Assembly (NCBI RefSeq): GCF_036588685.1
Contig: NC_086383.1
Span: 54,801,448-54,865,447, forward strand
Direction: 5' to 3'
Source: Mytilus trossulus
Taxonomy: Eukaryota; Mollusca; Bivalvia; Mytilida; Mytilidae
Length of the DNA: 64,000 bases
Each line of letters begins with the position of its first letter. Position 1 is the stretch's first letter. The notes under the pieces were generated by a model. That model was not told where the DNA came from. It saw only the letters and a program-made list of their open reading frames with translations, and ran no database searches. This document shows, piece after piece, positions 7,267 to 15,582 of this stretch. The translations under genes were made by a program, and so were the position numbers.

Positions 7267-9942
7267 TTATGTTTTGTCGTGGATATTGAAGTTATTAATC
7301 TCCTCTTCATTTAACCAACGAAAATCATTCACGGGAAGATTCATCTTCATACTTTTACCATACAGATTTACACAGTCTTGATATATGATATAGGAATTCG
7401 GCTTTTCTGCATCATATGTATCAGGCAAGTATGGGTTATTTGCCTCGGCATATCTCTTGCTAACCACTGATAACCCTCCCCTTATAGCCTTTTCAAAAAA
7501 TAAATACATATCGGGATCTGTTAAAAGTTCGAGTTCGACTTTGGTCATTTTCAAACAAGCTGCTAAGGAAAGTCCGGGGAGACTAACGTATTGGCAAGGG
7601 TCAAGTTTATAATAACTCATGCTAACCGATCTGAAGTTCTGGAAAACACAGGCTAGTGTCAACACATCGGTTTTCAGGTAGAGGTCATGATAGTCACCCA
7701 TGGTGTTTATGTTAAACTCATTCCAAACTTGTTGTGCATATTCATAATCTTCCTGACTGATATGTGTTCTTGTAAGTTTGTTGTAGAATTTTTCTCGAGC
7801 GGGAAGTCTATTCTCTTTGAACTTGTCAAAGTCATCCATGTAATCATACGGATATACTCCTTTACGAAATAACAAGTGAGCTTTATCGATTTCTTGACTT
7901 AACAATTCAAATTTTTCCCTTTCGCAAGATTCGATCAATTTTTCCAGAGAAGCACTTAGAAATTGGTAAGAATCTATGAATTTCAAGCTACCCACAGAAA
8001 ATGAAATGTACTTTTCCGTAGACTTGGCAATACAGCTTATGGTCTCATTTTTGAAAAGACCCATTGCTGAACAGATAATGTGTGAATCGAAATTGGTCAA
8101 ACCGTGACTGATCACAGGAATAAAAGTTGCTTGCTTATAGTTTAAATTACAAGACTGACAGCTTGCACCGACAAAAGCTGAAGTCAAATGATTGTGGTCT
8201 TTGCAACGAATAGTCGAGGAAGTAAATGGTGTTTCGCAAATGTGGCAATGGGTTGCTTTCTGAAACTTGTCCTCATCCTCGTCAGTCATGACTAACGGTT
8301 CTATGTGTGAAAGAATATCTTTGATATAGCATCGCTCACGCATAAGTGATTTCAGGAAATGTTCGGCAACATTCTCCCCTCTGTATATAACGGTTTTCTT
8401 TGTATATTTCGAGTCTTCGCACACAACCTTATATCCGTAACCGCAGGGTATACATTTGGCTTCCTCTGTTGTCGAGGAAGACAACGGATCAGGATAACAG
8501 GTGTCCATTTTTCTGTTCAATGTTTCGAAATCACAGTATATAACAAAGGGGACGAACATCTGCTTTCTAAAATCTGAATATTTCAAAATATCATCTACAC
8601 CTTTAGTTGGGAAAATTGTTCGTTGTGCATCATGTTGCGAACAGTACTGTAAATGATTGCTAAGCTTTTCTTCTGACCTGAAACTCTGTAAACACAGATG
8701 ACAGAAATTATATTTATGAGTTGATGGTTTTGTGTGGTACAAAAACCTATCTAGGTTCTTAATCAAACACCAGTGATGATCATCATTCTTTTGGAAATAC
8801 AACAGGTTAACTTGATGATGGTAACCATTTTTCAATTTGCTTATGTATATAGGAAACAACCGTCCTTCCTCGTAAGCTATTACTGTCACGGAAATGTTGT
8901 TCTGTTTTTCAAATTTATGCATTGCGGATGGATGAACTGGGTATTCTATTCCATTCATATTGAGGTCGTTTTCAAACCGTTTATACTGCTTAACTCGCTC
9001 GGCGTGGTATTCTGCGGGATGTAATGAAGCTAGAACCGACCACAAGAAACATTTGTTATCTTTGTTTTTGATGTTAATCACTGATTTTGAGGATCTTAGA
9101 TTTGGTGGTAGTTGTATGTATGATTTACCACCAATGGCTCTGTATGTAGCTGTGTGAATCTCTAGTTTTGTAATCTTTTTCAATGTCCAAGACGAACCTT
9201 TCCGAATGAATTCATCTAACGCCTTGAACATCTTTCGAAAAGCAACATTAATGTTATGTTCGAGCCCGCTATCTTCTGCCACCAGAATATGTGATGTTGG
9301 TGATCTGAAATAGGGTGTTGCCTCTTCGTTTTTGCGATTAACCCTTTGTCGTATCATTTGTACATGAACGATCATATAAAACTTAAGCTGTCCCGATTTT
9401 CGACATTTTTTTCTTAAGTACTCTATCACCTCATCCTTGATATTTGCAAAAAAAGTAATCATATCATATCGTTCATTTTTTCGTGGAATCATAAAATGTT
9501 TACATGCGTTTTTATTGAGAGCGCTTTCATTCCACCTTTGTTTTTGCTTACTTCCAACGTGTTGAAACACATTTCTTTTGGTTCTGTGTTTACGCTTTCT
9601 ACCACCACCTGTCTGATTCAGAGGATGTTCATGATCAACGTGTTGAAACAAATCGTCATAGGTATTGTATGTTTTTGAACAATGGTTACAAGGGAAAACG
9701 GTGTTCCTAGTTTTGCAATGTAACGAAGTGTGTGTTCGGAAATAAGTCTTTGCTATCATCTTACCACACGAGCGACATTGTAATTTTGTCTTTTTGAATG
9801 CTGTTGCAACACAATCATCCTCCTCATCATCATCATCACAGTCAAGAGTTCGTTTTAATGTTTTCACACATTGCTTTAACTGCGGATCGTCTGTCTTATA
9901 TTTTACACACAAAGATGTAACAAGTTGATCTAAATCCGTCAT
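7267..9942 (-). CDS. Polinton protein-primed DNA polymerase B, N-terminal part (exonuclease, motif A)
   Basis: This enzyme would copy the element from a protein primer. Residues 56-106 hold C2H2-type zinc-finger pairs (CRSC, CNHC), and a third lies at 414-434. The 3'-5' exonuclease motifs are Exo I DFET at 471-474, Exo II NFD at 617-619 and Exo III Y755...D759. Between Exo I and Exo II, residues 566-602 form a CxxC...DHNH...CxxC unit like an HNH/endonuclease VII zinc module. Polymerase motif A is DCVNLYG at 856-862. The frame then hits TAA at 7269-7267 within the conserved linker before the remaining palm motifs. The whole locus (6103-9942) would be about 1,279 codons, a normal length. It lies 36 bp downstream of the 131-codon ORF in the minus-strand array. 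Confidence 0.95.
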   Translation of the reverse strand: MTDLDQLVTSLCVKYKTDDPQLKQCVKTLKRTLDCDDDDEEDDCVATAFKKTKLQCRSCGKMIAKTYFRTHTSLHCKTRNTVFPCNHCSKTYNTYDDLFQHVDHEHPLNQTGGGRKRKHRTKRNVFQHVGSKQKQRWNESALNKNACKHFMIPRKNERYDMITFFANIKDEVIEYLRKKCRKSGQLKFYMIVHVQMIRQRVNRKNEEATPYFRSPTSHILVAEDSGLEHNINVAFRKMFKALDEFIRKGSSWTLKKITKLEIHTATYRAIGGKSYIQLPPNLRSSKSVINIKNKDNKCFLWSVLASLHPAEYHAERVKQYKRFENDLNMNGIEYPVHPSAMHKFEKQNNISVTVIAYEEGRLFPIYISKLKNGYHHQVNLLYFQKNDDHHWCLIKNLDRFLYHTKPSTHKYNFCHLCLQSFRSEEKLSNHLQYCSQHDAQRTIFPTKGVDDILKYSDFRKQMFVPFVIYCDFETLNRKMDTCYPDPLSSSTTEEAKCIPCGYGYKVVCEDSKYTKKTVIYRGENVAEHFLKSLMRERCYIKDILSHIEPLVMTDEDEDKFQKATHCHICETPFTSSTIRCKDHNHLTSAFVGASCQSCNLNYKQATFIPVISHGLTNFDSHIICSAMGLFKNETISCIAKSTEKYISFSVGSLKFIDSYQFLSASLEKLIESCEREKFELLSQEIDKAHLLFRKGVYPYDYMDDFDKFKENRLPAREKFYNKLTRTHISQEDYEYAQQVWNEFNINTMGDYHDLYLKTDVLTLACVFQNFRSVSMSYYKLDPCQYVSLPGLSLAACLKMTKVELELLTDPDMYLFFEKAIRGGLSVVSKRYAEANNPYLPDTYDAEKPNSYIIYQDCVNLYGKSMKMNLPVNDFRWLNEEEINNFNIHDKT

Positions 9943-9978
9943 TTTTTATTCACAAAAGCAAACATTACATATAATAAA

Positions 9979-10374
9979 TCATAAGCGAAATGTTAACCAC
10001 TTTCTCCTCCTTTTATTTATCCTTTTGGTGGTTGTTAGTTTGAAAAAATCGTTCGGAGTCATGCGAATGCTTGGTGCAACGCTTCGTGATATGGCATTTG
10101 TGTTATCCACTACCTTTTCATCACTGAATGACTCTGTTTGTGTATTAGAATGTTCTGATTCGTTGTGGTTTGAGTCTTGATTAACATCATCCATCATTTT
10201 AGCCCCGCCAGAAGGTTGTTCCTCTACCTTTTCGTCGTGCGATGAAGTTCCACCCCCTGTCTGAATGGCAACGTCAGTCATTTTACCAGAATTTGTCATT
10301 TCTCCAGCGTTGTTCTGTTCCTGAATTAAACGATCATACTTCTCTTTAGTCAACAAGATCATTTCCCGACTCAT
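9979..10374 (-). CDS. Polinton conserved hypothetical, hydrophilic, 131 aa
   Basis: The N-terminus reads MILLTKEKYDRLIQEQ after four residues, a pattern I associate with a conserved small Polinton protein. The middle is Ser/Asp/Glu-rich and probably disordered, and the C-terminus is very basic (KRINKRRRKWL), as expected for a nucleic-acid-binding virion or core component. It overlaps the upstream 108-codon gene by 29 nt and precedes the polymerase. The function is not known. Confidence 0.75.
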   Translation of the reverse strand: MSREMILLTKEKYDRLIQEQNNAGEMTNSGKMTDVAIQTGGGTSSHDEKVEEQPSGGAKMMDDVNQDSNHNESEHSNTQTESFSDEKVVDNTNAISRSVAPSIRMTPNDFFKLTTTKRINKRRRKWLTFRL

Positions 10375-10672
10375 ACTTGATGAAAGCTGTCATAAGCAAA
10401 GGAATTATAGATACAATTTTCTGTAAACGATTTCTTCTCTGTCTCTCTGTAAGTTGTCCAGCTACTAGCCTTCTAATGTCTTTCTGGTGACGTGATATTT
10501 TTTTTCTTGTTACGTTTGTTAATGAAATCGTTCCCTTCAAAATGTTATATACAATCTCGATAAGACTTTTCTGTTGTTGCAATGTCAACGTTAATAAAAT
10601 GGATTTTATCTGTTGTGAACGAGCAGTTGAAAGGAAAGTGATTAAATGTCGATCTGCATTCGATAATTTCAT
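10346..10672 (-). CDS. Polinton conserved hypothetical, basic with hydrophobic C-terminus, 108 aa
   Basis: This is a Leu-rich helical protein with a basic central part (RKKISRHQKDIRRL) and a hydrophobic stretch near the end (IVSIIPLLMTAFI). This layout matches a small protein commonly encoded beside the ATPase in Polintons. It starts with an ATGA overlap on the stop of the ATPase C-terminal frame, so translation is probably coupled or the genes are read from one compact message. No catalytic motif is visible. Confidence 0.75.
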   Translation of the reverse strand: MKLSNADRHLITFLSTARSQQIKSILLTLTLQQQKSLIEIVYNILKGTISLTNVTRKKISRHQKDIRRLVAGQLTERQRRNRLQKIVSIIPLLMTAFIKYESGNDLVD

Positions 10673-10893
10673 TTTGTTGATACATAAATTATGACATCCT
10701 CACCAGGCAAGACATTGGATCGCAACTGATATTTCTTATTGGAACCCGGTGTTACATCGACCACGAGATAACCATGAGATCTACTTACAGCCTGTCGATA
10801 AGCACCCATGAAAAAGGCAGTGTTTTGCGGAAACATTTGTCTTGCAATTGTACTTATTTGTAATTCATCTCTAGAATTCTTAAAAAAACACAA
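10669..10893 (-). CDS. Packaging ATPase, C-terminal part in a shifted frame
   Basis: The 74-codon frame contains the conserved end of the Polinton A32/FtsK-type packaging ATPase: 'sTIARQMFP', a 'GYLVVDVTP' strand and 'LPGEDVIIYV' at the terminus. It has no natural ATG start and overlaps the ATPase N-terminal frame by 14 nt. The break coincides with a run of seven T on the minus strand (10888-10882). It is part of the same gene as 10880-11329. Confidence 0.85.
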   Translation of the reverse strand: MCFFKNSRDELQISTIARQMFPQNTAFFMGAYRQAVSRSHGYLVVDVTPGSNKKYQLRSNVLPGEDVIIYVSTK

Positions 10894-11329
10894 ACACTAA
10901 GGAATTCAAACTTATCGTTCGCATGACTTTACCCCTGTAATAAATATTTTGAACAACTACCATCGTCGTCCAATTCAAGTGGTGACTTTTTATGCAGAAT
11001 AGATCCTCAACCATCTTACTTTCAGAAGCATGGGACATGTTATCATCTATTACACAAATGGAATGTAACCCATTGTTCGCCTTGAAGTCCTCCTCACACG
11101 GTAGACCCTGTATGAAAGTTATATTCCTGATACGATCCTGTAATTCCTGATATAAGGGTTGCCAGATTGAATATGAATATATAATTTGATGTGGTGGAAC
11201 CTCAAAAAGACCTGCGGCGTTTAACAATATCTGCTTCACCAAGGTTGTTTTACCCGAAGAAGTGGGGCCGCAGATCATCCATGTTGCAGGACATTTAAAC
11301 TTTACTAACGCATCATCAACGTTGCTCAT
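10880..11329 (-). CDS. Packaging ATPase (FtsK/HerA, A32-like), N-terminal part
   Basis: The Walker A P-loop GPTSSGKT is at residues 21-28, Walker B ICVIDD at 91-96, and a sensor-like VVVQN at 124-128. These are the hallmarks of the DNA-packaging ATPase of Polintons and related dsDNA viruses, which drives the genome into the capsid. The frame ends early at a TAA directly after a run of seven T, and the conserved remainder continues in the next frame (10669-10893). The start ATG at 11329 leaves an 86-bp gap to the protease gene, one of the larger gaps in the array. Confidence 0.93.
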   Translation of the reverse strand: MSNVDDALVKFKCPATWMICGPTSSGKTTLVKQILLNAAGLFEVPPHQIIYSYSIWQPLYQELQDRIRNITFIQGLPCEEDFKANNGLHSICVIDDNMSHASESKMVEDLFCIKSHHLNWTTMVVVQNIYYRGKVMRTISLNSLVFVFF

Positions 11330-11415
11330 GGTTGTGATGGTAAAGGAGTTATGAAGGAAAGCAGGTTATGGTTAAACTTTTATTTGTTGAAAGTATGTAA
11401 TGGTTAACAAGACAT

Positions 11416-11907
11416 TTAGGTCACCTCATCGTTGTTTTGAATGCAGTGATCGAAAGCATGAACAACAAATTCAAATACAAATTCATCATTACATAAATTA
11501 TCATTACAATGGAACAATTGAATCACATCGTTAAATTTAATATTTCTACATAAGTGAGAGAGTATGAAAATACAGTAAAAACCACAAACGTTAGAATTAA
11601 AACTTTGCAACTGTTTATCATTAAACTGCACGACTAAATTATTGCGTTCGAAAAAGTTCACAAAATGTTGGTTGTAGAATGCAGGTCTGTATCCAAAACT
11701 GTCAAAAAAATAACCAGTATTACTTGCATCGACATAGATTGCTATCCAATGTTCTCCCTTTTCGTCCTTGCCTTGCGTATTAGCAATAAAACCACCAGGA
11801 ATGACAGGAAGTTTAAGCGGTAGTTCATCTTTAGCAAAAACACCGCTGATGAAAGGTCTCATGTTCCGATCACATTTGATGATACACTCTAGTTCTAGTG
11901 TATTCAT
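11416..11907 (-). CDS. Adenain-like maturation cysteine protease
   Basis: This 163-residue protein has the catalytic layout of the adenovirus protease family (C5/ULP1-like): His53 in GEHWIAIYVD, Asp69 in YFFDSFG, Gln101 in the oxyanion-hole position, and the nucleophile Cys108 in NVCGFYC. Such proteases mature capsid precursors during particle assembly. The length is normal and the frame is intact. The ATG overlaps the stop of the major capsid frame by four bases (ATGA), consistent with a tightly packed late-type gene array. Confidence 0.93.
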   Translation of the reverse strand: MNTLELECIIKCDRNMRPFISGVFAKDELPLKLPVIPGGFIANTQGKDEKGEHWIAIYVDASNTGYFFDSFGYRPAFYNQHFVNFFERNNLVVQFNDKQLQSFNSNVCGFYCIFILSHLCRNIKFNDVIQLFHCNDNLCNDEFVFEFVVHAFDHCIQNNDEVT

Positions 11908-12380
11908 TGTAAAACAACATCTCTGCTTTGTGTCAGTTCAAAATAACCAGAGTTCTCGCTGTATACTACACACATGCAGGGTTCAGGTAGTGGTGAGTTG
12001 AAATGGGCTTCGATTCTAACGTTTCCCTGTTTTAAAAGGGTGAGGTAGTCTAAGCCATCGAATTCAGGTTCGATTTGAAATCCATATAATGCACATCCAC
12101 CTGTAAAATCATCCCTGTCAATGGCGTTCCCGCTGTCTTGCAAGCTTTTTCCACTCACTTCGAACAAACTGTTATATCCTAATAGGTATGTAGAACCATT
12201 GGATCCGTTAAAACTAAGCTTCATTGGGTTCCCACCAACTGGTAAACCATCTATCAGTAAGGCAATTTGACTTAGGTTATAATTTTTAAATCTAAAAGGG
12301 TTTGATTTGTAATCTCCAGATGCAGCTTTGCTGGACACAAAACCAATAATCACTTTGTTTGGTCTCAGTGAATTAAACAA
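11904..12380 (-). CDS. Major capsid protein, C-terminal jelly-roll part in a shifted frame
   Basis: The frame has no ATG start and continues the capsid protein encoded just upstream in another frame. It overlaps that frame by 16 nt (12365-12380). Its opening 'lrPnkViiGfV', the 'NPFrFKnYNLsqI' block and the following beta-rich sequence correspond to the second jelly roll of the Polinton double-jelly-roll capsid protein. Together the two parts are about 440 residues, close to the family norm. The break may be a real deletion, a base-call error or a -1 frameshift. Confidence 0.85.
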   Translation of the reverse strand: MFNSLRPNKVIIGFVSSKAASGDYKSNPFRFKNYNLSQIALLIDGLPVGGNPMKLSFNGSNGSTYLLGYNSLFEVSGKSLQDSGNAIDRDDFTGGCALYGFQIEPEFDGLDYLTLLKQGNVRIEAHFNSPLPEPCMCVVYSENSGYFELTQSRDVVLQ

Positions 12381-13222
12381 TTATCGAAACTGAAGCTTGA
12401 ATTCCCAGCTGGAATACTGAGAAGCTTCACATCTGTATTGACAAATGGATACTTTGCATTCGTTGTCTTCAATATTTCGTTATGACCGTAAATGACGCCT
12501 GGATTGACTGAAACACGACAAATGTTCAGATGCATTGAGACAATCTCGATTCGATAATCTGCCATCTCATCGGATGACATCAAATAAAATTCTGGTTTCG
12601 ATTTGAAGAATTTTATAGTCATCCCGGTTGAATTCAGAATATATCGCTCTAGTGCTAACAAAGGGTGATATATGTTTCCTTGCAAATCGACCAGTTTGCT
12701 ATCCTTAAAAAACTGCGACCTCGTGTACAATCCAATGTTTTGTCCATCCGGGTCTGAGTCGTCAAAATAGTTTGGTGTATCTGCGTAATACAGCTGAGAG
12801 GTGAGTTGAGAGTCCTTGGCTTCATGTCCATATTTTAATAAAGTCTGAATCATGGCTTTGTATGGATAGTTGGTAGTTGAAGATGTAATGCTCTTATTTT
12901 GTACGTTGACCTCCACCTGTGAAAACAGTGAGTGTAGAAGGAGGTTTACTGGTCCCACTTTATCAGTCGATGTTATTTTACTTCCATCACTTTTTACCAA
13001 TCTTACTTTCAAATTCATTGTGCTCTTTCGGAGATCTATGTAATCCATACTGTTCTGACCAGAAATATTAAATTCAATAGGTGACTCATTGTCTAGTTGA
13101 GAGACAGGACGAATTTGTTGAAATGATAGATTAACAACTCCCGTCTGTGTCCCGGGTAAATCAAAAATTGATAATTCACTCGGCTGAACTTCATGAAACG
13201 CTGATGAATTAACGGTCGACAT
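12365..13222 (-). CDS. Major capsid protein (double jelly roll), N-terminal part
   Basis: The ATG at 13222 begins a 285-codon frame with the expected N-terminal region and first jelly roll: 'IEFNISGQNSMDYIDL', followed by 'lLHSLFSQVEVNVQNK' and a 'YpYKAMIQTLL.YG' block typical of Polinton capsid proteins. These would form the icosahedral shell, as inferred for the family from structure prediction. The frame stops just after 'FSFDN', in the linker to the second domain, and the conserved remainder lies in another frame. The start is six bases after the stop of the upstream 138-codon gene. Confidence 0.9.
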   Translation of the reverse strand: MSTVNSSAFHEVQPSELSIFDLPGTQTGVVNLSFQQIRPVSQLDNESPIEFNISGQNSMDYIDLRKSTMNLKVRLVKSDGSKITSTDKVGPVNLLLHSLFSQVEVNVQNKSITSSTTNYPYKAMIQTLLKYGHEAKDSQLTSQLYYADTPNYFDDSDPDGQNIGLYTRSQFFKDSKLVDLQGNIYHPLLALERYILNSTGMTIKFFKSKPEFYLMSSDEMADYRIEIVSMHLNICRVSVNPGVIYGHNEILKTTNAKYPFVNTDVKLLSIPAGNSSFSFDNCLIH

Positions 13223-13228
13223 AGCACA

Positions 13229-13645
13229 CTAGCGACTGAAAATATCCTTTTCCTTCGATTTAGATTTAGTTGATAACTTCTTGACTGTGTGTCCCTTTCG
13301 ATGCTTATAAGAGCGATTGTGGTCACCTATACTGTTTTTTCTTTTATATCTTTTTTGATCACGTCGTATATTACTTTCTGCTTGATCAACTACCTGTTGA
13401 ACTGGAGAAACAATTTCAATAGGTTCGGATGATTTAGGTCTCAAAGACTGAAGGCCGATTGAATCCATAAATCCGACAGTTTTGCGAGCAATTGAACCAC
13501 CTCTTTGAAATGTTGTTCTGTTTTTATTATTGATGTAAGCATTATGGTGACCTTTTGCAACTTGTTCGTAGTATTTCATCCATTTCTGAGGATCGGGAAT
13601 ATACATTTTTGAAACATCCATGGTGTAGTCTCTTCGGGTAACCAA
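13229..13645 (-). CDS. Polinton conserved basic protein, 138 aa
   Basis: The protein has a conserved-looking front ('MYIPDPQKWMKYYEQVAKG'), a glycine-containing middle (RGGSIARK) and a long Lys/Arg-rich tail. This layout matches the small Polinton protein usually encoded next to the capsid gene, possibly a core or pVI/pX-like virion component; that role is inference. It is flanked by the minor capsid gene (44-bp gap) and the major capsid gene (6-bp gap). Confidence 0.78.
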   Translation of the reverse strand: MVTRRDYTMDVSKMYIPDPQKWMKYYEQVAKGHHNAYINNKNRTTFQRGGSIARKTVGFMDSIGLQSLRPKSSEPIEIVSPVQQVVDQAESNIRRDQKRYKRKNSIGDHNRSYKHRKGHTVKKLSTKSKSKEKDIFSR

Positions 13646-13689
13646 CTTTAATGAGAAAAGTGAAACACGAGATTGACTTTATATACCAA

Positions 13690-14115
13690 TCAATAAAAAA
13701 ATGGATATGACTTGAAATGAACCGTTAGACTTATAGGTTCGGATGATAAGGTAACTGTGTTTCCATGTTTGTCTGTTAAAAAGAATTCTATGTCATAGAC
13801 TTCACTTTTTATAACAGATAAATATAATAAGTTTTCAAATGAACAATAATCCATCTCTGTATCCATTAAGCATATGCGTCTCAACACCGAGCGATATATT
13901 CCATCAACCAATGTTCCTGTGCAAATGTTGCAACACAAATAGATATCCGTTTCTTTAGCAGAGTCATGTCCTGGAAGGTTAATGTCCACCAACGCAACTT
14001 TCCAATTTTCGCGTAAATTAAGCGGTGTTTGTAAATGTGTAACAAAACGATGAGGTTTGTTGTTTGGAAAATAGTCAAGACAACCATCGCTGTTAACAAT
14101 CATATGAAAACTCAT
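13690..14115 (-). CDS. Minor capsid (penton-like) protein, unusually short
   Basis: The opening 'DYFPNNKPHRFVTHLQTPL' followed by 'WKVALVDINLPGHD' and 'IYLCCNIC' is the signature of the Polinton minor capsid protein, which is thought to form pentons. The C-terminal 'IEFFLTDKHGNTVTLSSEPI' also fits. At 141 residues it is much shorter than the several-hundred-residue form I know from other Polintons: the central part between the front and back strands is largely missing. The frame is intact, so this is either a compact version or an internal deletion. The ATG overlaps the integrase stop (ATGA). Confidence 0.82.
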   Translation of the reverse strand: MSFHMIVNSDGCLDYFPNNKPHRFVTHLQTPLNLRENWKVALVDINLPGHDSAKETDIYLCCNICTGTLVDGIYRSVLRRICLMDTEMDYCSFENLLYLSVIKSEVYDIEFFLTDKHGNTVTLSSEPISLTVHFKSYPFFY

Positions 14116-15296
14116 TGTTCTACGTCACTTTTAGGTATCCAGCTGTTATATGAATCATCCCAGTCTTGCCATTTCACAAAATATTCAATACGACCATGAC
14201 GTTTTCTTTTGCGTATTATCTTTTCAATATACCATAAACTATCAGCATTTTTCACAACCTTTTGAAGTTCTGGAGCTTGGAACCAACCTTTGATTAATCG
14301 ATTTTTAAAATCGATTATTTTAAACATGGGAAAACCTTGAAAAAGAAAACGCTCAGCGATTTTGAAAATTTCAGATGTCCACTGTTGGTCATATGATTTC
14401 TGAAATGATCTTTTTAAATGACTGATGCGAACCATGTCTCCAGTACGAAAAACATAGTGATGTTTTGGCTTTTCCGTCTTTCCTTTATGTGAATTGATTG
14501 ATTTCGTGTTCTTCTTTAAGTACATGTAAGCCCACAAATCACTTTGATCTTTTTCATCATCAATATTTGAGGGAGCAATATTTCCCAGGGAAGAATGAGG
14601 AGTGTTATTATAGCTGGCAACAAAATCCTGTAATTTGTCTATATAACGATTAGTTCTTTCTTTCGTTAGAAATCGAAAAATATTTCGTTTCAGCGTCAAT
14701 ATCACACGTTCAGCGAGACTGGCCTTAATTGTAGAGTTTAGAGCAAAATGATGGTAGACATTCTTGCTCTTCAAAAACCGCTTTAGACCTGTAAAGGAAA
14801 ATTCACCGCCCGAATCTGTCCTTAACTTCTTCGGGAAGTTGCTTCGTTCAAATATTTTTTGAAACGCTTTTAACACTTCATTCCCTGTTTTAGTTTGCAA
14901 TGCTTCCACCCATAGATAACGACTAAAACAATCAATAACGATTAACAAGTGTTGAAAGTTGTCGTTAAAGGAAGAAATTGAACTTAAAGTTGCAAGGTCG
15001 GCGTCAAACATTTCCAATGGTTCTGTCACAACTATTCTGGGAGTCTTAAATCGTCTTCGAATGGGTTTTTGAAGCGTATAGTCATCTTTGCTTTGTAACC
15101 ATTTTCTTATTTTATAAAGTCCCGGTGGATTCTTTTTCTTTTTCTTCAAAACCTCGTAAATCTTCTGCGGACCTGCATATGCTGCTCCATTCTGTAAATT
15201 ATAGTAGACGTCTTCAATCAATTTGTCCTCTTCTGTAGAAGTCATATTTGAACATTTGGTTTGCAAGATGATTAATCTTCGAAATACGTTCTTCAC
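14112..15296 (-). CDS. Retroviral-type integrase with C-terminal chromodomain
   Basis: This rve-family enzyme would insert the element and create the 6-bp target duplication. The catalytic triad is Asp100 (FDADLA), Asp161 (RTDSGGEF) and Glu196 (ASLAERVI), with the characteristic spacing of about 35 between the last two. An N-terminal helical zinc-less domain precedes it. Residues about 352-394 form a chromodomain (YIEKIIRKRKR, then YFVKWQDWDDSYNSW), which in related elements can guide insertion to modified histones. The frame is intact. Met18 (ATG at 15245) is an alternative start that reduces the 83-nt overlap with the upstream ORF to 32 nt. Confidence 0.95.
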   Translation of the reverse strand: MKNVFRRLIILQTKCSNMTSTEEDKLIEDVYYNLQNGAAYAGPQKIYEVLKKKKKNPPGLYKIRKWLQSKDDYTLQKPIRRRFKTPRIVVTEPLEMFDADLATLSSISSFNDNFQHLLIVIDCFSRYLWVEALQTKTGNEVLKAFQKIFERSNFPKKLRTDSGGEFSFTGLKRFLKSKNVYHHFALNSTIKASLAERVILTLKRNIFRFLTKERTNRYIDKLQDFVASYNNTPHSSLGNIAPSNIDDEKDQSDLWAYMYLKKNTKSINSHKGKTEKPKHHYVFRTGDMVRISHLKRSFQKSYDQQWTSEIFKIAERFLFQGFPMFKIIDFKNRLIKGWFQAPELQKVVKNADSLWYIEKIIRKRKRHGRIEYFVKWQDWDDSYNSWIPKSDVEQ

Positions 15297-15582
15297 TCTT
15301 CCAACTAATAGAATACCAGTCTGGTGTGCGAAGACGTAAAGAATATAACAGGAATAAATGTTCTGGAATGTTTCTGCTTGATACTTCTTTCAAAAAATCA
15401 TGATATAACTCTTCTAATGTAATGTTAAGAATCAAATCATAAAAAGTGTTATCTTTTTTCACATTTTTTAAAACGTAGTCAGCGTGAATAAATTCTAAAA
15501 CATTGTCTAATTTCCTAGTCATAAATTCAACTTCAACTTCATCCATCAAAAAGTGTTGTTTTTGGTGATTTGGATATAACAT
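15214..15582 (-). CDS. Small TIR-initiated ORF upstream of integrase, 122 aa
   Basis: The start codon and the first 21 codons lie inside the right TIR. The rest is unique sequence rich in Leu/Tyr/Asp, for example 'LDNVLEFIHADYVLKNVKK' and a WYSISW patch. Its 3' end overlaps the integrase frame. I do not recognise the family. The position suggests it is the first gene read from a promoter within the TIR. The left TIR carries the same start codon. Confidence 0.6.
   Translation of the reverse strand: MLYPNHQKQHFLMDEVEVEFMTRKLDNVLEFIHADYVLKNVKKDNTFYDLILNITLEELYHDFLKEVSSRNIPEHLFLLYSLRLRTPDWYSISWKSEERISKINHLANQMFKYDFYRRGQID

Noticed and set aside
7687..9678. Five plus-strand ORFs of 60-83 codons
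   Set aside because: All are antisense to the polymerase gene and have the Phe/Cys/Val-rich composition typical of antisense shadows.
11768..12001. Plus-strand ORF antisense to protease and capsid
   Set aside because: Shadow of genes with clear catalytic or structural motifs.
13093..13326. Minus-strand ORF of 77 codons overlapping the capsid gene start
   Set aside because: It lies in another frame across two well-supported genes and has no conserved motif.
13881..14099. Minus-strand ORF of 72 codons within the minor capsid gene
   Set aside because: Alternative frame of a recognised gene.
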